Source: Pseudomonas sp. MYb327 (GTDB lineage Bacteria > Pseudomonadota > Gammaproteobacteria > Pseudomonadales > Pseudomonadaceae). From it: a DNA stretch of 64,000 nt. The notes under the pieces were generated by a model. It saw only the letters and a program-made list of their open reading frames with translations, was not told the DNA's origin and searched no databases. Position 1 is the stretch's first letter. Each line of letters starts with the position of its first letter. Of the stretch, positions 50,122 through 58,698 are shown piece by piece. The position numbers and the translations under genes were made by a program. The stretch is from assembly GCF_040438925.1 (NCBI RefSeq), contig NZ_CP159258.1, positions 2,122,001-2,186,000 of the forward strand, given 5' to 3'.

Positions 50122-50820
50122 ATGATTCCAGCGTGGATAGTTGAATATGCGTCGCTGTTGGGCCGAGGGTTGCAGACCACCGTCGTCATCCTGCTCATTT
50201 CCAGTGTTTTCGGGTTTGCATTGGCCGTGTTGGTGGCGTTGGCGCGAATCTCGAAGAACAAGGTGATCGCCAAGGTCAGCCTGTTCTATACCAGCGTGAC
50301 CCGTGGCACACCGTTGCTGATCCAGATCTACATCTTCTATTACGGCCTCGGCAGTCTGTTTGCGCAGTTCCCGCTGATCCGTGGCAGTTTTCTCTGGCCG
50401 TATCTGCGTGACGGCTATTGGTACATCGTCTTTGCGCTGGTGGTGTCGGTGGGCGCCTATGTCGGCGAAGTGATTCGCGGTGGCCTGCTGGCGGTGCCCA
50501 AAGGTGAAATGGAAGCCGCCTCGGCGTTCGGCATGACCCCGCGTCAATCGCTGCTGAGGGTGCGTTTGCCCCGGGCGCTGCGTTTGCTGTTGCCGACCCT
50601 GGCCGGCGAAACCGTAATGCTGCTCAAGTCCACGGCGCTGGCGTCGACCATCGCCGTGATCGACCTGCTGGGCGCGGCCAACGTGGTGCGGGCCCAGACC
50701 CTGCAAGTGTATGAGCCGTTGCTGCTGGTGGCCGGTGTGTATGTCTGCCTGACGTTTCTGATCGAGGCGCTGTTTGCCTTCTTCGAACGGCGCGGCACGC
50801 CTGTGCGCAGGTCGGCGTAA
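50122..50820 (+). CDS. Amino acid ABC transporter permease, second
   Basis: A 232-residue HisMQ-family permease. It shows the N-terminal LLGRGLQTTVVILLISSVFGFAL and EAA loop EAASAFGMTPRQSLLRVRLPRALRLLLPTL. The ATG at 50122 is chosen; a GTG at 50113 is in frame. It lies 18 bp after the first permease gene, and its TAA shares a base with the ATG of the DMT gene. It completes the importer. Confidence 0.92.
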   Translation: MIPAWIVEYASLLGRGLQTTVVILLISSVFGFALAVLVALARISKNKVIAKVSLFYTSVTRGTPLLIQIYIFYYGLGSLFAQFPLIRGSFLWPYLRDGYWYIVFALVVSVGAYVGEVIRGGLLAVPKGEMEAASAFGMTPRQSLLRVRLPRALRLLLPTLAGETVMLLKSTALASTIAVIDLLGAANVVRAQTLQVYEPLLLVAGVYVCLTFLIEALFAFFERRGTPVRRSA

Positions 50821-51827
50821 TGAGCACGCCAAGGAAGGTCGACCGTTCGTTGCAAGGCATTGGCCTGTGTACGTTGGGCTACGCGTTCCTGTCTTTGCAG
50901 GACGCGGGCATCAAGTGGCTGGTGGCTGATTATTCAGTGTTCACCATCCTGTTCTGGCGCGCGTTCGTGGTGGTGGTCGCGTGTTTGCTGGTGGGGCGTT
51001 TGCAACTGGTGCAACGCGCCTGGCGTTCGTCCAGTCGGCGCTTGTTGGTGGTGCGCGGCTTGTTGTCGATTGCCGCATGGCTGCTGTATTACACGGCAGC
51101 CCGCGACCTGACCCTGGCGGAAATGACCACGCTGTATTTCTCGGCACCGATCATGGTCACGGTGCTGGCGACGGTCATTCTCAAGGAACAAGTCAGCGGC
51201 TGGCAGTGGTTGGCCCTGATCATCGGTTTTGTCGGTGTGGTGATTGCCTGTCGCCCTGACAACATGACCGATCCGCTGCCGATTGTGCTGACGTTGCTGG
51301 CGGCGATGTGCTGGGCGTTCACCTATATCCAGTTGCGCCAGGTGGATGACCAGACGTCAGTGCTGGAACAAATGCTGATCAGCAACGTAGTGTTTGTCAT
51401 TTGCATGATGGTGGCATTGCCCTGGACTCACACCCCGGCACCCACGCCTGCCTGGCTGGGAATGCTCGTCGCAGGCCTGATGGGCGGTGCCGGCCAGTTT
51501 CTGTTGTTCGCCAGTTTCCAGCGCGCCACGGCCACTGTGCTGGCGCCGTTCGAATACACGGGGCTGATCTGGGCGTTCCTGCTGTCGAGCCTGATCTGGG
51601 GCACGCTGATGGATGTGTCGTTGATGATCGGTGCCGGTTTGATCGCCATCAGCGGCACCCTGGCGATGATCTTCGGCCGGCATCCGTCACAGGACGTCGT
51701 GGGTGCTGAATGCTCCGTGTCGCAATCCCTTTACCCAACAACGGCAGATGTGGAGGCCGTTGGCGGGGCTGAAGGTCTCGGGGTTGAGGCACCACTCGAT
51801 CCAGAGCCCGTCGAGCATCGCCGATAA
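50820..51827 (+). CDS. DMT-family transporter, EamA type
   Basis: A 335-residue inner-membrane protein with ten predicted helices in two EamA repeats (ALIIGFVGVVIACRPDNM and GAGLIAISGTLAMIF mark the ends). The ATG shares an A with the stop of the permease gene, so they are coupled. The last 47 residues are encoded antisense to the 3' end of the TetR gene and do not look like family sequence. An export role for a product or excess of the transported amino acid is likely but inferred. Confidence 0.87.
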   Translation: MSTPRKVDRSLQGIGLCTLGYAFLSLQDAGIKWLVADYSVFTILFWRAFVVVVACLLVGRLQLVQRAWRSSSRRLLVVRGLLSIAAWLLYYTAARDLTLAEMTTLYFSAPIMVTVLATVILKEQVSGWQWLALIIGFVGVVIACRPDNMTDPLPIVLTLLAAMCWAFTYIQLRQVDDQTSVLEQMLISNVVFVICMMVALPWTHTPAPTPAWLGMLVAGLMGGAGQFLLFASFQRATATVLAPFEYTGLIWAFLLSSLIWGTLMDVSLMIGAGLIAISGTLAMIFGRHPSQDVVGAECSVSQSLYPTTADVEAVGGAEGLGVEAPLDPEPVEHRR

Positions 51828-52322
51828 GCCGATGGCGGCGAGGCGGGTGTCGTGGATCACGAAGTTTTCGCTGGTCGCCAGGTCTCCAAGTAACTGGCGC
51901 AACAGGTCGAGATAGGCACCGTAGCTTTTTTCGTGGGACTGGCTGACGTGCTCTGAGTGGCGGATCAGGCTCCAGAACACCACCCAGGCACCGAGCAGTT
52001 TCGGGTCCATGACTCGCGGCGAAAAAGAACCGACCAGGAATGCATCCATTTTTTCCGCCGGTGTGCCGACCTGGTGGATTTCATGGAGGAGGGCCGTGGT
52101 GAGTTCGTTGGCGAGCTTTTGGTAGGTGTCGGCGATCAACGCATCGATGCTGCCGAAATGATGATTGAGCAGGCCAACCGAAACCCCGGCTTCAGTGGCG
52201 ATGCGTCGTACGGAAATGCCGGCATGGCCGTCACGGACCAGACAACGCAACGTCGCGGCAACCAGCAGTTCGCGGCGCTCATCAGGTTCGGCACGACGAT
52301 TTTTCGGGACGTTGCTTGTCAC
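51687..52322 (-). CDS. TetR-family regulator, BetI-like
   Basis: A 211-residue repressor starting at GTG, with GGAA upstream. The HTH is GISVRRIATEAGVSVGLLNHHF near residue 40. The ligand domain keeps FLVGSFSPRVMDPKLLGAWVVFWSLIR and LSAMLDGLWIEWCLNPETF, as in BetI. It is divergent from the deacylase gene and convergent, with 141 bp of overlap, with the DMT gene. A perfect palindrome at 52363-52378 in its promoter and a near copy before the fusion gene suggest that it controls the whole 46-54 kb set. Confidence 0.87.
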   Translation of the reverse strand: MTSNVPKNRRAEPDERRELLVAATLRCLVRDGHAGISVRRIATEAGVSVGLLNHHFGSIDALIADTYQKLANELTTALLHEIHQVGTPAEKMDAFLVGSFSPRVMDPKLLGAWVVFWSLIRHSEHVSQSHEKSYGAYLDLLRQLLGDLATSENFVIHDTRLAAIGLSAMLDGLWIEWCLNPETFSPANGLHICRCWVKGLRHGAFSTHDVL

Positions 52323-52362
52323 AGGCGATTCCTTGGCTGCAGTTGCACGCTGGCGAGCTTAG

Positions 52363-52378
52363 TTGAACAGCTGTTCAA
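52363..52378. promoter_or_regulatory. Perfect palindrome, TetR operator
   Basis: TTGAACAGCTGTTCAA is a perfect 16-bp palindrome in the gap between the divergent TetR and deacylase genes, 41 bp from the TetR start and 56 bp from the deacylase start. It would permit autoregulation. A close copy lies at 46130-46145. Confidence 0.65.
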
Positions 52379-52433
52379 TCTCCAGTCTCGGCAGCGACGA
52401 CGTTTTTAACGTTCATGAAGGGAGGGCAAGCAG

Positions 52434-53450
52434 ATGGCGCAGGATGTTTCGTTCAAGGTTCGCAATAACAATGGCGATTCGCTGCAGGTGGGTGCCTGGC
52501 GTTTTGGCAGCGATTCTCGCGGGCCGAAAGTGCATTTGCAGGCGGGTGTGCATGCTGATGAAATCGCCGGGATGCTGGTCCTGCATCTATTAATGCAGCG
52601 TCTTGAGGTGGCTGAGGCTGAGGGTCGACTCAACGGCAGTGTGACCGTGGTGCCCCAGGCCAATCCATTGGGTATTGGTCAGTTTCGTCAGGGGCGGATT
52701 CTTGGGCGCTACCACGATGCCACCGGGCACAACTTCAACCGTGGCTTCGATCAGTCCGCCGCGATGGAGCGACCTTCGACCAACGTCCAGGAATGGCAAA
52801 AAAGCCTGGTGCAACTGGCGGCTCCAGCGGATGTGATGCTCGACCTGCACACCGACGATGAAGCACTGCCATACGTCTACGTGCATCGCAGTTTCTGGCC
52901 CCGTGGCCGCGAGTTGGCAGCGGCGATGAAAATGAACGTGGCGATTATTTGGGATGACGGCGGCGACGGCTCGTTCGAAGAAACCATCATCGCGCCGTGG
53001 CTGCGCGATGGCACCACCGGGCAGCGCATGGCGGCAACCCTGGAGCTTAGAGGGCAGGGGGACGTCAATGATCGGTTCGCCGAACAGGATGCCGAAGGGT
53101 TGTATGCCTGGCTGTGCAATTACGGCGTCATCGACGGGGCGCACTCGCCGGTTGATTGGCCCGTCGAGGCGGTAGAGATGGGCCACATGGAAACCATTCT
53201 CGCGCCGCAACCCGGCGTGCTGATCTTTGAAAAAGAACTGGGCGATGTCGTTGAAGAAGGACAGCGCTTTGCGCGGATCCTGCGCCGACCGGGTGATCCG
53301 TCATCCGAAGTGGTGTTGTACGCCGAGCAAACCGGGCGACTGGTCACACGCTATCGGGATCGATTGATATCGCAAGGCATGGGCGTGGCGAAGTTCACCG
53401 GCAGTCGTTTGTCGCGTAACTGGAGCGGTGGCTTGTTGGACCCGAACTGA
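52434..53450 (+). CDS. Succinylglutamate desuccinylase/aspartoacylase family deacylase
   Basis: A 338-residue zinc amidohydrolase of the AstE/AspA fold. Zinc and catalytic residues appear in LQAGVHADEIAGM (H and E), DLHTDD (H) and the later ELRGQG (glutamate). The C-terminal domain has PGVLIFEKELGDVVEEGQRFARIL. GGAGGG gives a good start. Length and C-terminal part resemble DoeB, which deacetylates N-acetyl-2,4-diaminobutyrate in ectoine breakdown, but no ectoine hydrolase gene is nearby. In this set it probably removes an acyl group from an imported amino acid derivative before transamination. Confidence 0.87.
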   Translation: MAQDVSFKVRNNNGDSLQVGAWRFGSDSRGPKVHLQAGVHADEIAGMLVLHLLMQRLEVAEAEGRLNGSVTVVPQANPLGIGQFRQGRILGRYHDATGHNFNRGFDQSAAMERPSTNVQEWQKSLVQLAAPADVMLDLHTDDEALPYVYVHRSFWPRGRELAAAMKMNVAIIWDDGGDGSFEETIIAPWLRDGTTGQRMAATLELRGQGDVNDRFAEQDAEGLYAWLCNYGVIDGAHSPVDWPVEAVEMGHMETILAPQPGVLIFEKELGDVVEEGQRFARILRRPGDPSSEVVLYAEQTGRLVTRYRDRLISQGMGVAKFTGSRLSRNWSGGLLDPN

Positions 53451-53517
53451 ATCACGGCCATAAAGAAACTACCTAGCGCGATGGTGATCGCCTGCATAGC
53501 TCACGGCCAGACGCTGC

Positions 53518-53544
53518 CATAGGCTTCAAACTCCGAAGCCTATG
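53518..53544 (+). promoter_or_regulatory. Hairpin upstream of the NIPSNAP gene
   Basis: CATAGGCTTC-AAACTCC-GAAGCCTATG is a perfect 10-bp stem with a 7-nt loop. A second small hairpin, GGCTG-AAAA-CAGCC, follows at 53547-53560 just before the Shine-Dalgarno region. They may form a leader structure or serve as operator and terminator for the deacylase transcript. Confidence 0.45.
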
Positions 53545-53570
53545 TTGGCTGAAAACAGCCGGAGTACGTC

Positions 53571-54194
53571 ATGCGGTTTTTTGAAATGATCACTTTCACC
53601 GTGCGGGTTCGCACCGTCGCCCAGGCATTGGCACGCATCGAAAAAGCCTTGGCCGCGCCAGAGGTCGGAGGCACGCTGATGGGTTGCTGGGCCTCGGAAA
53701 TCGGCCAGTTGAATCAAATAGCGCTGTTGCGTGGATACGCGGATGAAGGCCAGCGGCAAGCGGAGCGCGAACGTTTCCTGCTGGGGGGCGAAGCATTCGG
53801 CATCAACGAATTCATCACCGATCTGCGGATCGAGAACTACAGCCTGTTTCCGTTCCTCAAGCCGTTGAGCGCCGGCAAACACGGACCGTTCTATGAGATG
53901 CGCGTTTACGACCTGGTCAGTGCCGGGCTGCAACCGACCCTCGATGGTTGGGCCAAGGCGATAGAGCCGCGTACGGCTGAGCAGTATTCACCGGTGTACG
54001 CCGCGTTTTATGCCACCGACGGCGCGTTGCCTCGTTACCTGCATATCTGGCCGTGGGCAACCCTGGAACAGCGCCTGCAAGTGCGAACCCAAGCGGTGGA
54101 GGACGGCGTCTGGCCCCCGGAAAACTCCGGCCCGCAACTGCGTGACATGCGGTCGACGATTTATCTGCCGGCGGGATTTTCGCCGTTGCAATGA
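53571..54194 (+). CDS. NIPSNAP family protein
   Basis: A 207-residue cytoplasmic protein of the dimeric alpha-beta barrel superfamily. Two NIPSNAP-like units are seen, the second beginning FYEMRVYDLVSAGLQPTLDGWAKAIEPR and ending with LHIWPWATLEQR. CGGAG lies ahead of the ATG. NIPSNAP genes often accompany catabolic clusters, but their reactions are poorly known. The gene lies 120 bp after the deacylase and probably belongs to the same unit. Confidence 0.85.
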   Translation: MRFFEMITFTVRVRTVAQALARIEKALAAPEVGGTLMGCWASEIGQLNQIALLRGYADEGQRQAERERFLLGGEAFGINEFITDLRIENYSLFPFLKPLSAGKHGPFYEMRVYDLVSAGLQPTLDGWAKAIEPRTAEQYSPVYAAFYATDGALPRYLHIWPWATLEQRLQVRTQAVEDGVWPPENSGPQLRDMRSTIYLPAGFSPLQ

Positions 54195-54217
54195 AGCTTT
54201 TGCCATTGGCGGGTCAG

Positions 54218-54340
54218 GAAATCATATTTCACGCCAAGCCTGCCCTCGTAACTGTGATGGCCGCCGTCGGAGTCCGCGCCGCGATACAGACCGAGATCGA
54301 CCTGAAACGCCTGCATGTCATAACTTGTGAAATTTGCTAT
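54218..54340 (-). pseudogene. Inverted remnant of an autotransporter barrel
   Basis: Minus-strand translation gives SYDMQAFQVDLGLYRGADSD followed by GGHHSYEGRLGVKYDF. The first part closely matches YDLTAFQVGTDLYRKIRTDG in the barrel of the neighbouring autotransporter and typical barrel sequences. The C-terminal LGVKYDF resembles the last strand of such barrels. The frame then runs on past the expected stop: after TTC the bases are CTGA, so one extra C would hide a TGA. No start codon, signal or passenger remains. It is a decayed fragment lying head-on against the intact autotransporter gene. Confidence 0.55.
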
Positions 54341-54501
54341 TTCGTTCGTCTGATCGGATCCAATCCAGAGAAAACTGACACTAAGGGGCATAGCTTTTGG
54401 GAATTACCAACTAAGGTCAATAACTGACATTGCGATGCAATTTTCAAGGTGCGCTGGTAATGCCCAGTCAATTGCGGAAAAAATTGAACAAGGAGGTTTC
54501 A

Positions 54502-57500
54502 ATGCAGAATGCTATCGACAATCCTTCCACGGGGTTCGCCCCGCATTTTGTGCGTAGCGCCTTATTGGTCGCGATAGCGAATGCCTTTTTGCTGGCGGAT
54601 GCTCAGGCGGCATGCGGACCGCTGGCCGCCGGAGCCTACAACGTATCCCAAACCTGTACGCCCGTCGCCAATGTCGATGCCTCGATCAGTACTCAATCGG
54701 GGACGACCATCACCACCACGGCCGGCTCCTCGGTACTTAGCCGGGGCAACAATGCCAATTCAACGCTGACTCTCAGCGGCACCACAGTCGAAAGCACGCC
54801 ACCGACGGCTGCAAACGCCGTGTTCTCGAACGTAATCGGGACTACCGGCAATGCGTCCCTGAGCGTCAATGGCGGCACCAACACGGTCAACGTTGGCGGC
54901 AGCGGGCTCGATGCGCTGGCCATCACCAATGCCGGCAGTGGACTCTCGACGTTTTCCGTCACTTCGGGCACCACGCTGAACATCCTCAACACCGTGGTCG
55001 GGAAGGAACATGACGGGATCGATGTGAATGCCAGTGGCGGCGGCGCAATCAACGTTACCCACGATGGCAGTGGTCAGATAACCCTGCTCGGCGGCAACGG
55101 CATTTGGACCAAAGCCACTGGTAGTGGTGACACCAGCGTCAGCGTGGGTAGCGGGGTCAGCATCCTGGTCAACAACGACGATGCGCTGTCTGCCGGCGAT
55201 CCCATTACCGACGATACCTTACCCACCGCTGGCATCGGCAACAACGCCGGGGTCCATACCCGCGCGATCAGTGGCAACACCACCCTGGTGAACGCGGCGA
55301 CTGTCCAGGCCATCGGCATGAACGCCTTCGGTCTTTTCACAGAGGGCGGCGCCGGCAATACCCGGTTGAGCAACAGCGGGACGATCAGCGCCAATGGCCT
55401 CAACGGGTTTGGCATTCGTTCTTTTTCCAGCGTTGGCAGCATCGACATCGTCAACACCGGAGCGATCACCACCACCGGTGGCGGCGGACATGGTATCTAT
55501 GCCAACGATAACGTTGGCGCCACCGGCTCGATCAGCATTGAAAATAACGCCACTATCAACGTCGGTAACACGGCCAATACCGCCGGATCACGAGCGATCT
55601 ACATCATCAAGCGCGGTCCCGGTGATGCGACTGTCACCGGTAGCGGCAACATCAACGTGTTCGGTTCAATCAACACCACCCGCGCCTACGGCATCATCGT
55701 CAGTGCCGAAAGCAACAACGTCCTCATCGACTACTCCGGCAACATCTTCGCCAGCGGTTTTGGCGCGGGTGGCATTCGGGTCGATTCAACCGGCGGCAAT
55801 GTCCGGGTCAACTACTCCGGCAACCGCATCGAAACGCTCCACAGCAACGCCAACGGGATTTATGCGTCAACCCAATCACCGACAGGCACCGTGGACGTCA
55901 ACGCTGGCGGCACGATCATCACACACTCCGACGCCGGGTCCGGCGATGGCAGTGGCATCGGTTCCTTCGGCATCCAGGCGTTGACGCTTGGGGGCAACGT
56001 CAGTACCACGTTCACCGGGCCGCTGATTGACGTCAATGGCCAGGGCGCGGCGATTCTGGCGGGCAACGCGTTCAACTCAGGCACCGGCGTCGGTACCCTG
56101 AATGTGAGCAACAGTGGTCAACTGATCGCTCGTGGCGATCAGCAGCGCGGCATCCGCACGCTGTCCGTCACTGGCCAGCAGACCATCGTCAACACCGGGC
56201 CGATTCAGACGCTCGGTGCGAGCAACAGCCAGGGGATTCTCGCTCAAGCATCCGGCGCGGCCACTCTTTCAGTGAGCAACACCGGGGCGATTACCACGAA
56301 GGGCACGGCGTCTTCGGCGATTGATGCGTTGACCGAAGGCGGAGCGGTCAGCGTCAGCAACAGCGCGACGATTGAAGGCGGGTGGGCAGACAGCAACGGC
56401 GTAACCCTGGGCGGCGCAACCCAGACGTTGAACAACGCCGGTGTTATCGGTGCGCTCAGCGATTCAGCGGTGCGTGCCGATGCAACCACGCCCGGGACGA
56501 GTTTCACACTCAACAATACCGGGCAGATCACAGGCTCAGTCAATGCCGTCAGTGCCGCCAGTACGGTCAGCAACAGCGGCACCTGGATTTTGCGCAGTTT
56601 CGCCGACAGCACCGGCAGCGGTACACGTGATACCTGGGGCATTGCGACCAGCAATCTGGGGTCGGCGGGCACCAACAGCATCGACAACAGCGGTGTCATT
56701 CGCCTGGCAGCGCAGCCGGCTACGGGCATCGTCAACTTCAATACCAGCGGTGCCTATCTGCCCTTGGGCCAAGCGGCTAACACGCCGACGCCGGGCGGGG
56801 CGGTGCAGGGCCAATTACTCGGCGTGAACAGCTTCACCAACAGCGGTACGCTCGACCTTGCCGCCGGCAGCGATACCCTGGGCAATGTCCTGCTGATCAG
56901 TGGCGCGACCACCGCCGGCACCGATGGCGGCGGGGTATTCGTGTCCAATGGCGGTAGCCTGCTGCTCAACACCACGTTGAACGGCGGTGGCGCCAACAGT
57001 CTTTCCGACATGTTGGTGGTCGACTCGACGACAACCGGCAGCGGCGGCGCCACTCGCGTCGCCGTAAGCAACGTTGGCGGTCTGGGCGAACTGACCGAGG
57101 GCAACGGCATTGCGGTGGTTGAGTTGCTGAACAAATCAGATGCTGCGAGCGCCCCCAATGCCTTCCGTCTGGCCAGCCGCGTGGTCGCCGGGCCTTACGA
57201 ATATCGTCTGCAACAAGGCGCCGAAGATGGCAGCGCCAAGGACACCTGGTTCCTGCGTTCAGACGCGCCGGTGCCAGATGATCCACCGGGCCCACCGGGT
57301 CCACCGGGTCCTGATCCCGATCCAACTCCCGCGCATGTACCCAATTTCCGACCGGAAGTCTCTCTGTACGGTGCAGTTCCGGCGCTGGCGCTGGTCTACG
57401 GCAGGACGATGGTCGATACCTTGCACGAGCGGGTTGGCGAAGAGCGCCTCAATGCCAGCGATCCGTTGCCCAAGGAAGACGAGTCGACCCTGGCCCCGTC

Positions 57501-58344
57501 CATGGGCTGGGGGCGGGTGATCTATCGCAGCGGCAAACAGGAGGGTGATCGCAAAAACGCCCTGGGCAACACACCCGAGTACAACTATGACCTGACCGCG
57601 TTTCAGGTCGGCACCGACCTCTACCGTAAAATCAGAACCGATGGCAGTCATGAACAGGCTGGTGTATCGCTATCGGCCGGCACCATCGACGCAGGCGTCA
57701 GCCACTACACCCGCCGTCCCGCCGGTGAAGACACCTTGCGCGCCTACGGGTTGGGGGCGTACTGGACGCACTTCGGGCCGTCCGGCTGGTATCTGGACGG
57801 CGTGCTGCAGGTCAATCGCTTCGACATCGAGGCCAAACCCAACGACCTGGCCAAACTGAAAACCCGTGGTTGGGGCTACACCGCCTCGCTGGAAAATGGC
57901 TATCCATATGAGTTCGACAAGGACTGGTACGTCGAACCGCAGTTACAGGCCATCTACAGCTACGTCGACCTGGACAGCAGCGACGACGTCGGCGCGAACA
58001 TTCGTTTCAAGGACGTGGACTCGCTGATCGGACGGCTCGGCGTGCGCATCGCCAAAGACTGGGATACCGAAGGCGTCGACAAGAGCGCACGGCGTACCAA
58101 CGCGTGGATTCGTCCGAGTGTCTGGCATGAGTTCAAAGGGCAACCGAAGACCGAGTTTTCCTCTGAGTCGGGTTACGTTCCGTTCGAGGCAGACATCCAG
58201 GGCACCTGGGGCGAGGTCAATCTGGGGGTGGATTACCAGGCCAACCGACGCACCACGTTTACCGCTTCGGCAGGCTATCGCCAGGGGTTCGACGGAGATA
58301 GCCATGGGTATGACGCGATGCTGGGGTTCAAAATCAACTTCTGA
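54502..58344 (+). CDS. Autotransporter with large repetitive passenger
   Basis: A 1280-residue type V secretion protein. Residues 1-36 form a signal peptide ending at ADAQA-AC. Residues about 37-925 are a beta-helix-like passenger, rich in Gly, Asn, Ser and Thr with repeating units such as NSGTISANGLNGFGIRS. Only two cysteines occur, both near its start. A proline-rich linker (PPGPPGPPGPDPDP) leads to a C-terminal autotransporter barrel that ends in LGFKINF with the terminal phenylalanine. AGGAGG supports the start at 54502. It is likely displayed on the cell surface as an adhesin; no protease or lipase motif was recognised. Confidence 0.9.
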   Translation: MQNAIDNPSTGFAPHFVRSALLVAIANAFLLADAQAACGPLAAGAYNVSQTCTPVANVDASISTQSGTTITTTAGSSVLSRGNNANSTLTLSGTTVESTPPTAANAVFSNVIGTTGNASLSVNGGTNTVNVGGSGLDALAITNAGSGLSTFSVTSGTTLNILNTVVGKEHDGIDVNASGGGAINVTHDGSGQITLLGGNGIWTKATGSGDTSVSVGSGVSILVNNDDALSAGDPITDDTLPTAGIGNNAGVHTRAISGNTTLVNAATVQAIGMNAFGLFTEGGAGNTRLSNSGTISANGLNGFGIRSFSSVGSIDIVNTGAITTTGGGGHGIYANDNVGATGSISIENNATINVGNTANTAGSRAIYIIKRGPGDATVTGSGNINVFGSINTTRAYGIIVSAESNNVLIDYSGNIFASGFGAGGIRVDSTGGNVRVNYSGNRIETLHSNANGIYASTQSPTGTVDVNAGGTIITHSDAGSGDGSGIGSFGIQALTLGGNVSTTFTGPLIDVNGQGAAILAGNAFNSGTGVGTLNVSNSGQLIARGDQQRGIRTLSVTGQQTIVNTGPIQTLGASNSQGILAQASGAATLSVSNTGAITTKGTASSAIDALTEGGAVSVSNSATIEGGWADSNGVTLGGATQTLNNAGVIGALSDSAVRADATTPGTSFTLNNTGQITGSVNAVSAASTVSNSGTWILRSFADSTGSGTRDTWGIATSNLGSAGTNSIDNSGVIRLAAQPATGIVNFNTSGAYLPLGQAANTPTPGGAVQGQLLGVNSFTNSGTLDLAAGSDTLGNVLLISGATTAGTDGGGVFVSNGGSLLLNTTLNGGGANSLSDMLVVDSTTTGSGGATRVAVSNVGGLGELTEGNGIAVVELLNKSDAASAPNAFRLASRVVAGPYEYRLQQGAEDGSAKDTWFLRSDAPVPDDPPGPPGPPGPDPDPTPAHVPNFRPEVSLYGAVPALALVYGRTMVDTLHERVGEERLNASDPLPKEDESTLAPSMGWGRVIYRSGKQEGDRKNALGNTPEYNYDLTAFQVGTDLYRKIRTDGSHEQAGVSLSAGTIDAGVSHYTRRPAGEDTLRAYGLGAYWTHFGPSGWYLDGVLQVNRFDIEAKPNDLAKLKTRGWGYTASLENGYPYEFDKDWYVEPQLQAIYSYVDLDSSDDVGANIRFKDVDSLIGRLGVRIAKDWDTEGVDKSARRTNAWIRPSVWHEFKGQPKTEFSSESGYVPFEADIQGTWGEVNLGVDYQANRRTTFTASAGYRQGFDGDSHGYDAMLGFKINF

Positions 58345-58698
58345 CTATCCACGCCGCCCATCTCTATCGGTGGGCAGCTCGATGGCCAAGTGTGGGCATG
58401 GCGTTGGCATCGGGCTTGGCCTTTCGGTGATCAATCGAGTGAGACAGTAGAAGCAGGCTATTACTGATAGAGGAGGGTGACCGCCCACAACATTAAAAAA
58501 CTGCCTCATCCCACCACGCCACGATGCTCCCGACTGAATTTACGAAAATCGCCGCATACATCGGAGCAACTGAGCGATATTCCTGTCCGGTATTGGGATT
58601 GGTTGAAACTTAAATCTACTAAATAGATGTTTAGCGTAGTTATTATCTATTTAGTAGATATGTTGAATGGCTTTGGGTAATAGCTCGAGGGTCGATCA
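58345..58698. other. 354-bp intergenic region without a gene
   Basis: A weak hairpin GCCCA-N10-TGGGC (58356-58375) may end the autotransporter transcript. The stretch 58440-58600 shows no credible frame. The last hundred bases are AT-rich and carry the 15-bp inverted repeat described separately. Confidence 0.5.
58614..58659. promoter_or_regulatory. Perfect 15-bp inverted repeat before the cupin gene
   Basis: ATCTACTAAATAGAT and ATCTATTTAGTAGAT are exact reverse complements with a 16-bp spacer. Each arm is itself an imperfect palindrome (ATCTA-N5-TAGAT), with centres 31 bp apart, close to three helical turns. This suggests two dimers bound on one DNA face. The pair lies 40-85 bp before the cupin gene and would overlap its promoter. 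Confidence 0.6.

Noticed and set aside
54191..54427. Plus-strand frame of 78 codons after the NIPSNAP gene
   Set aside because: The opposite strand gives a clear autotransporter fragment, so this frame is its shadow.
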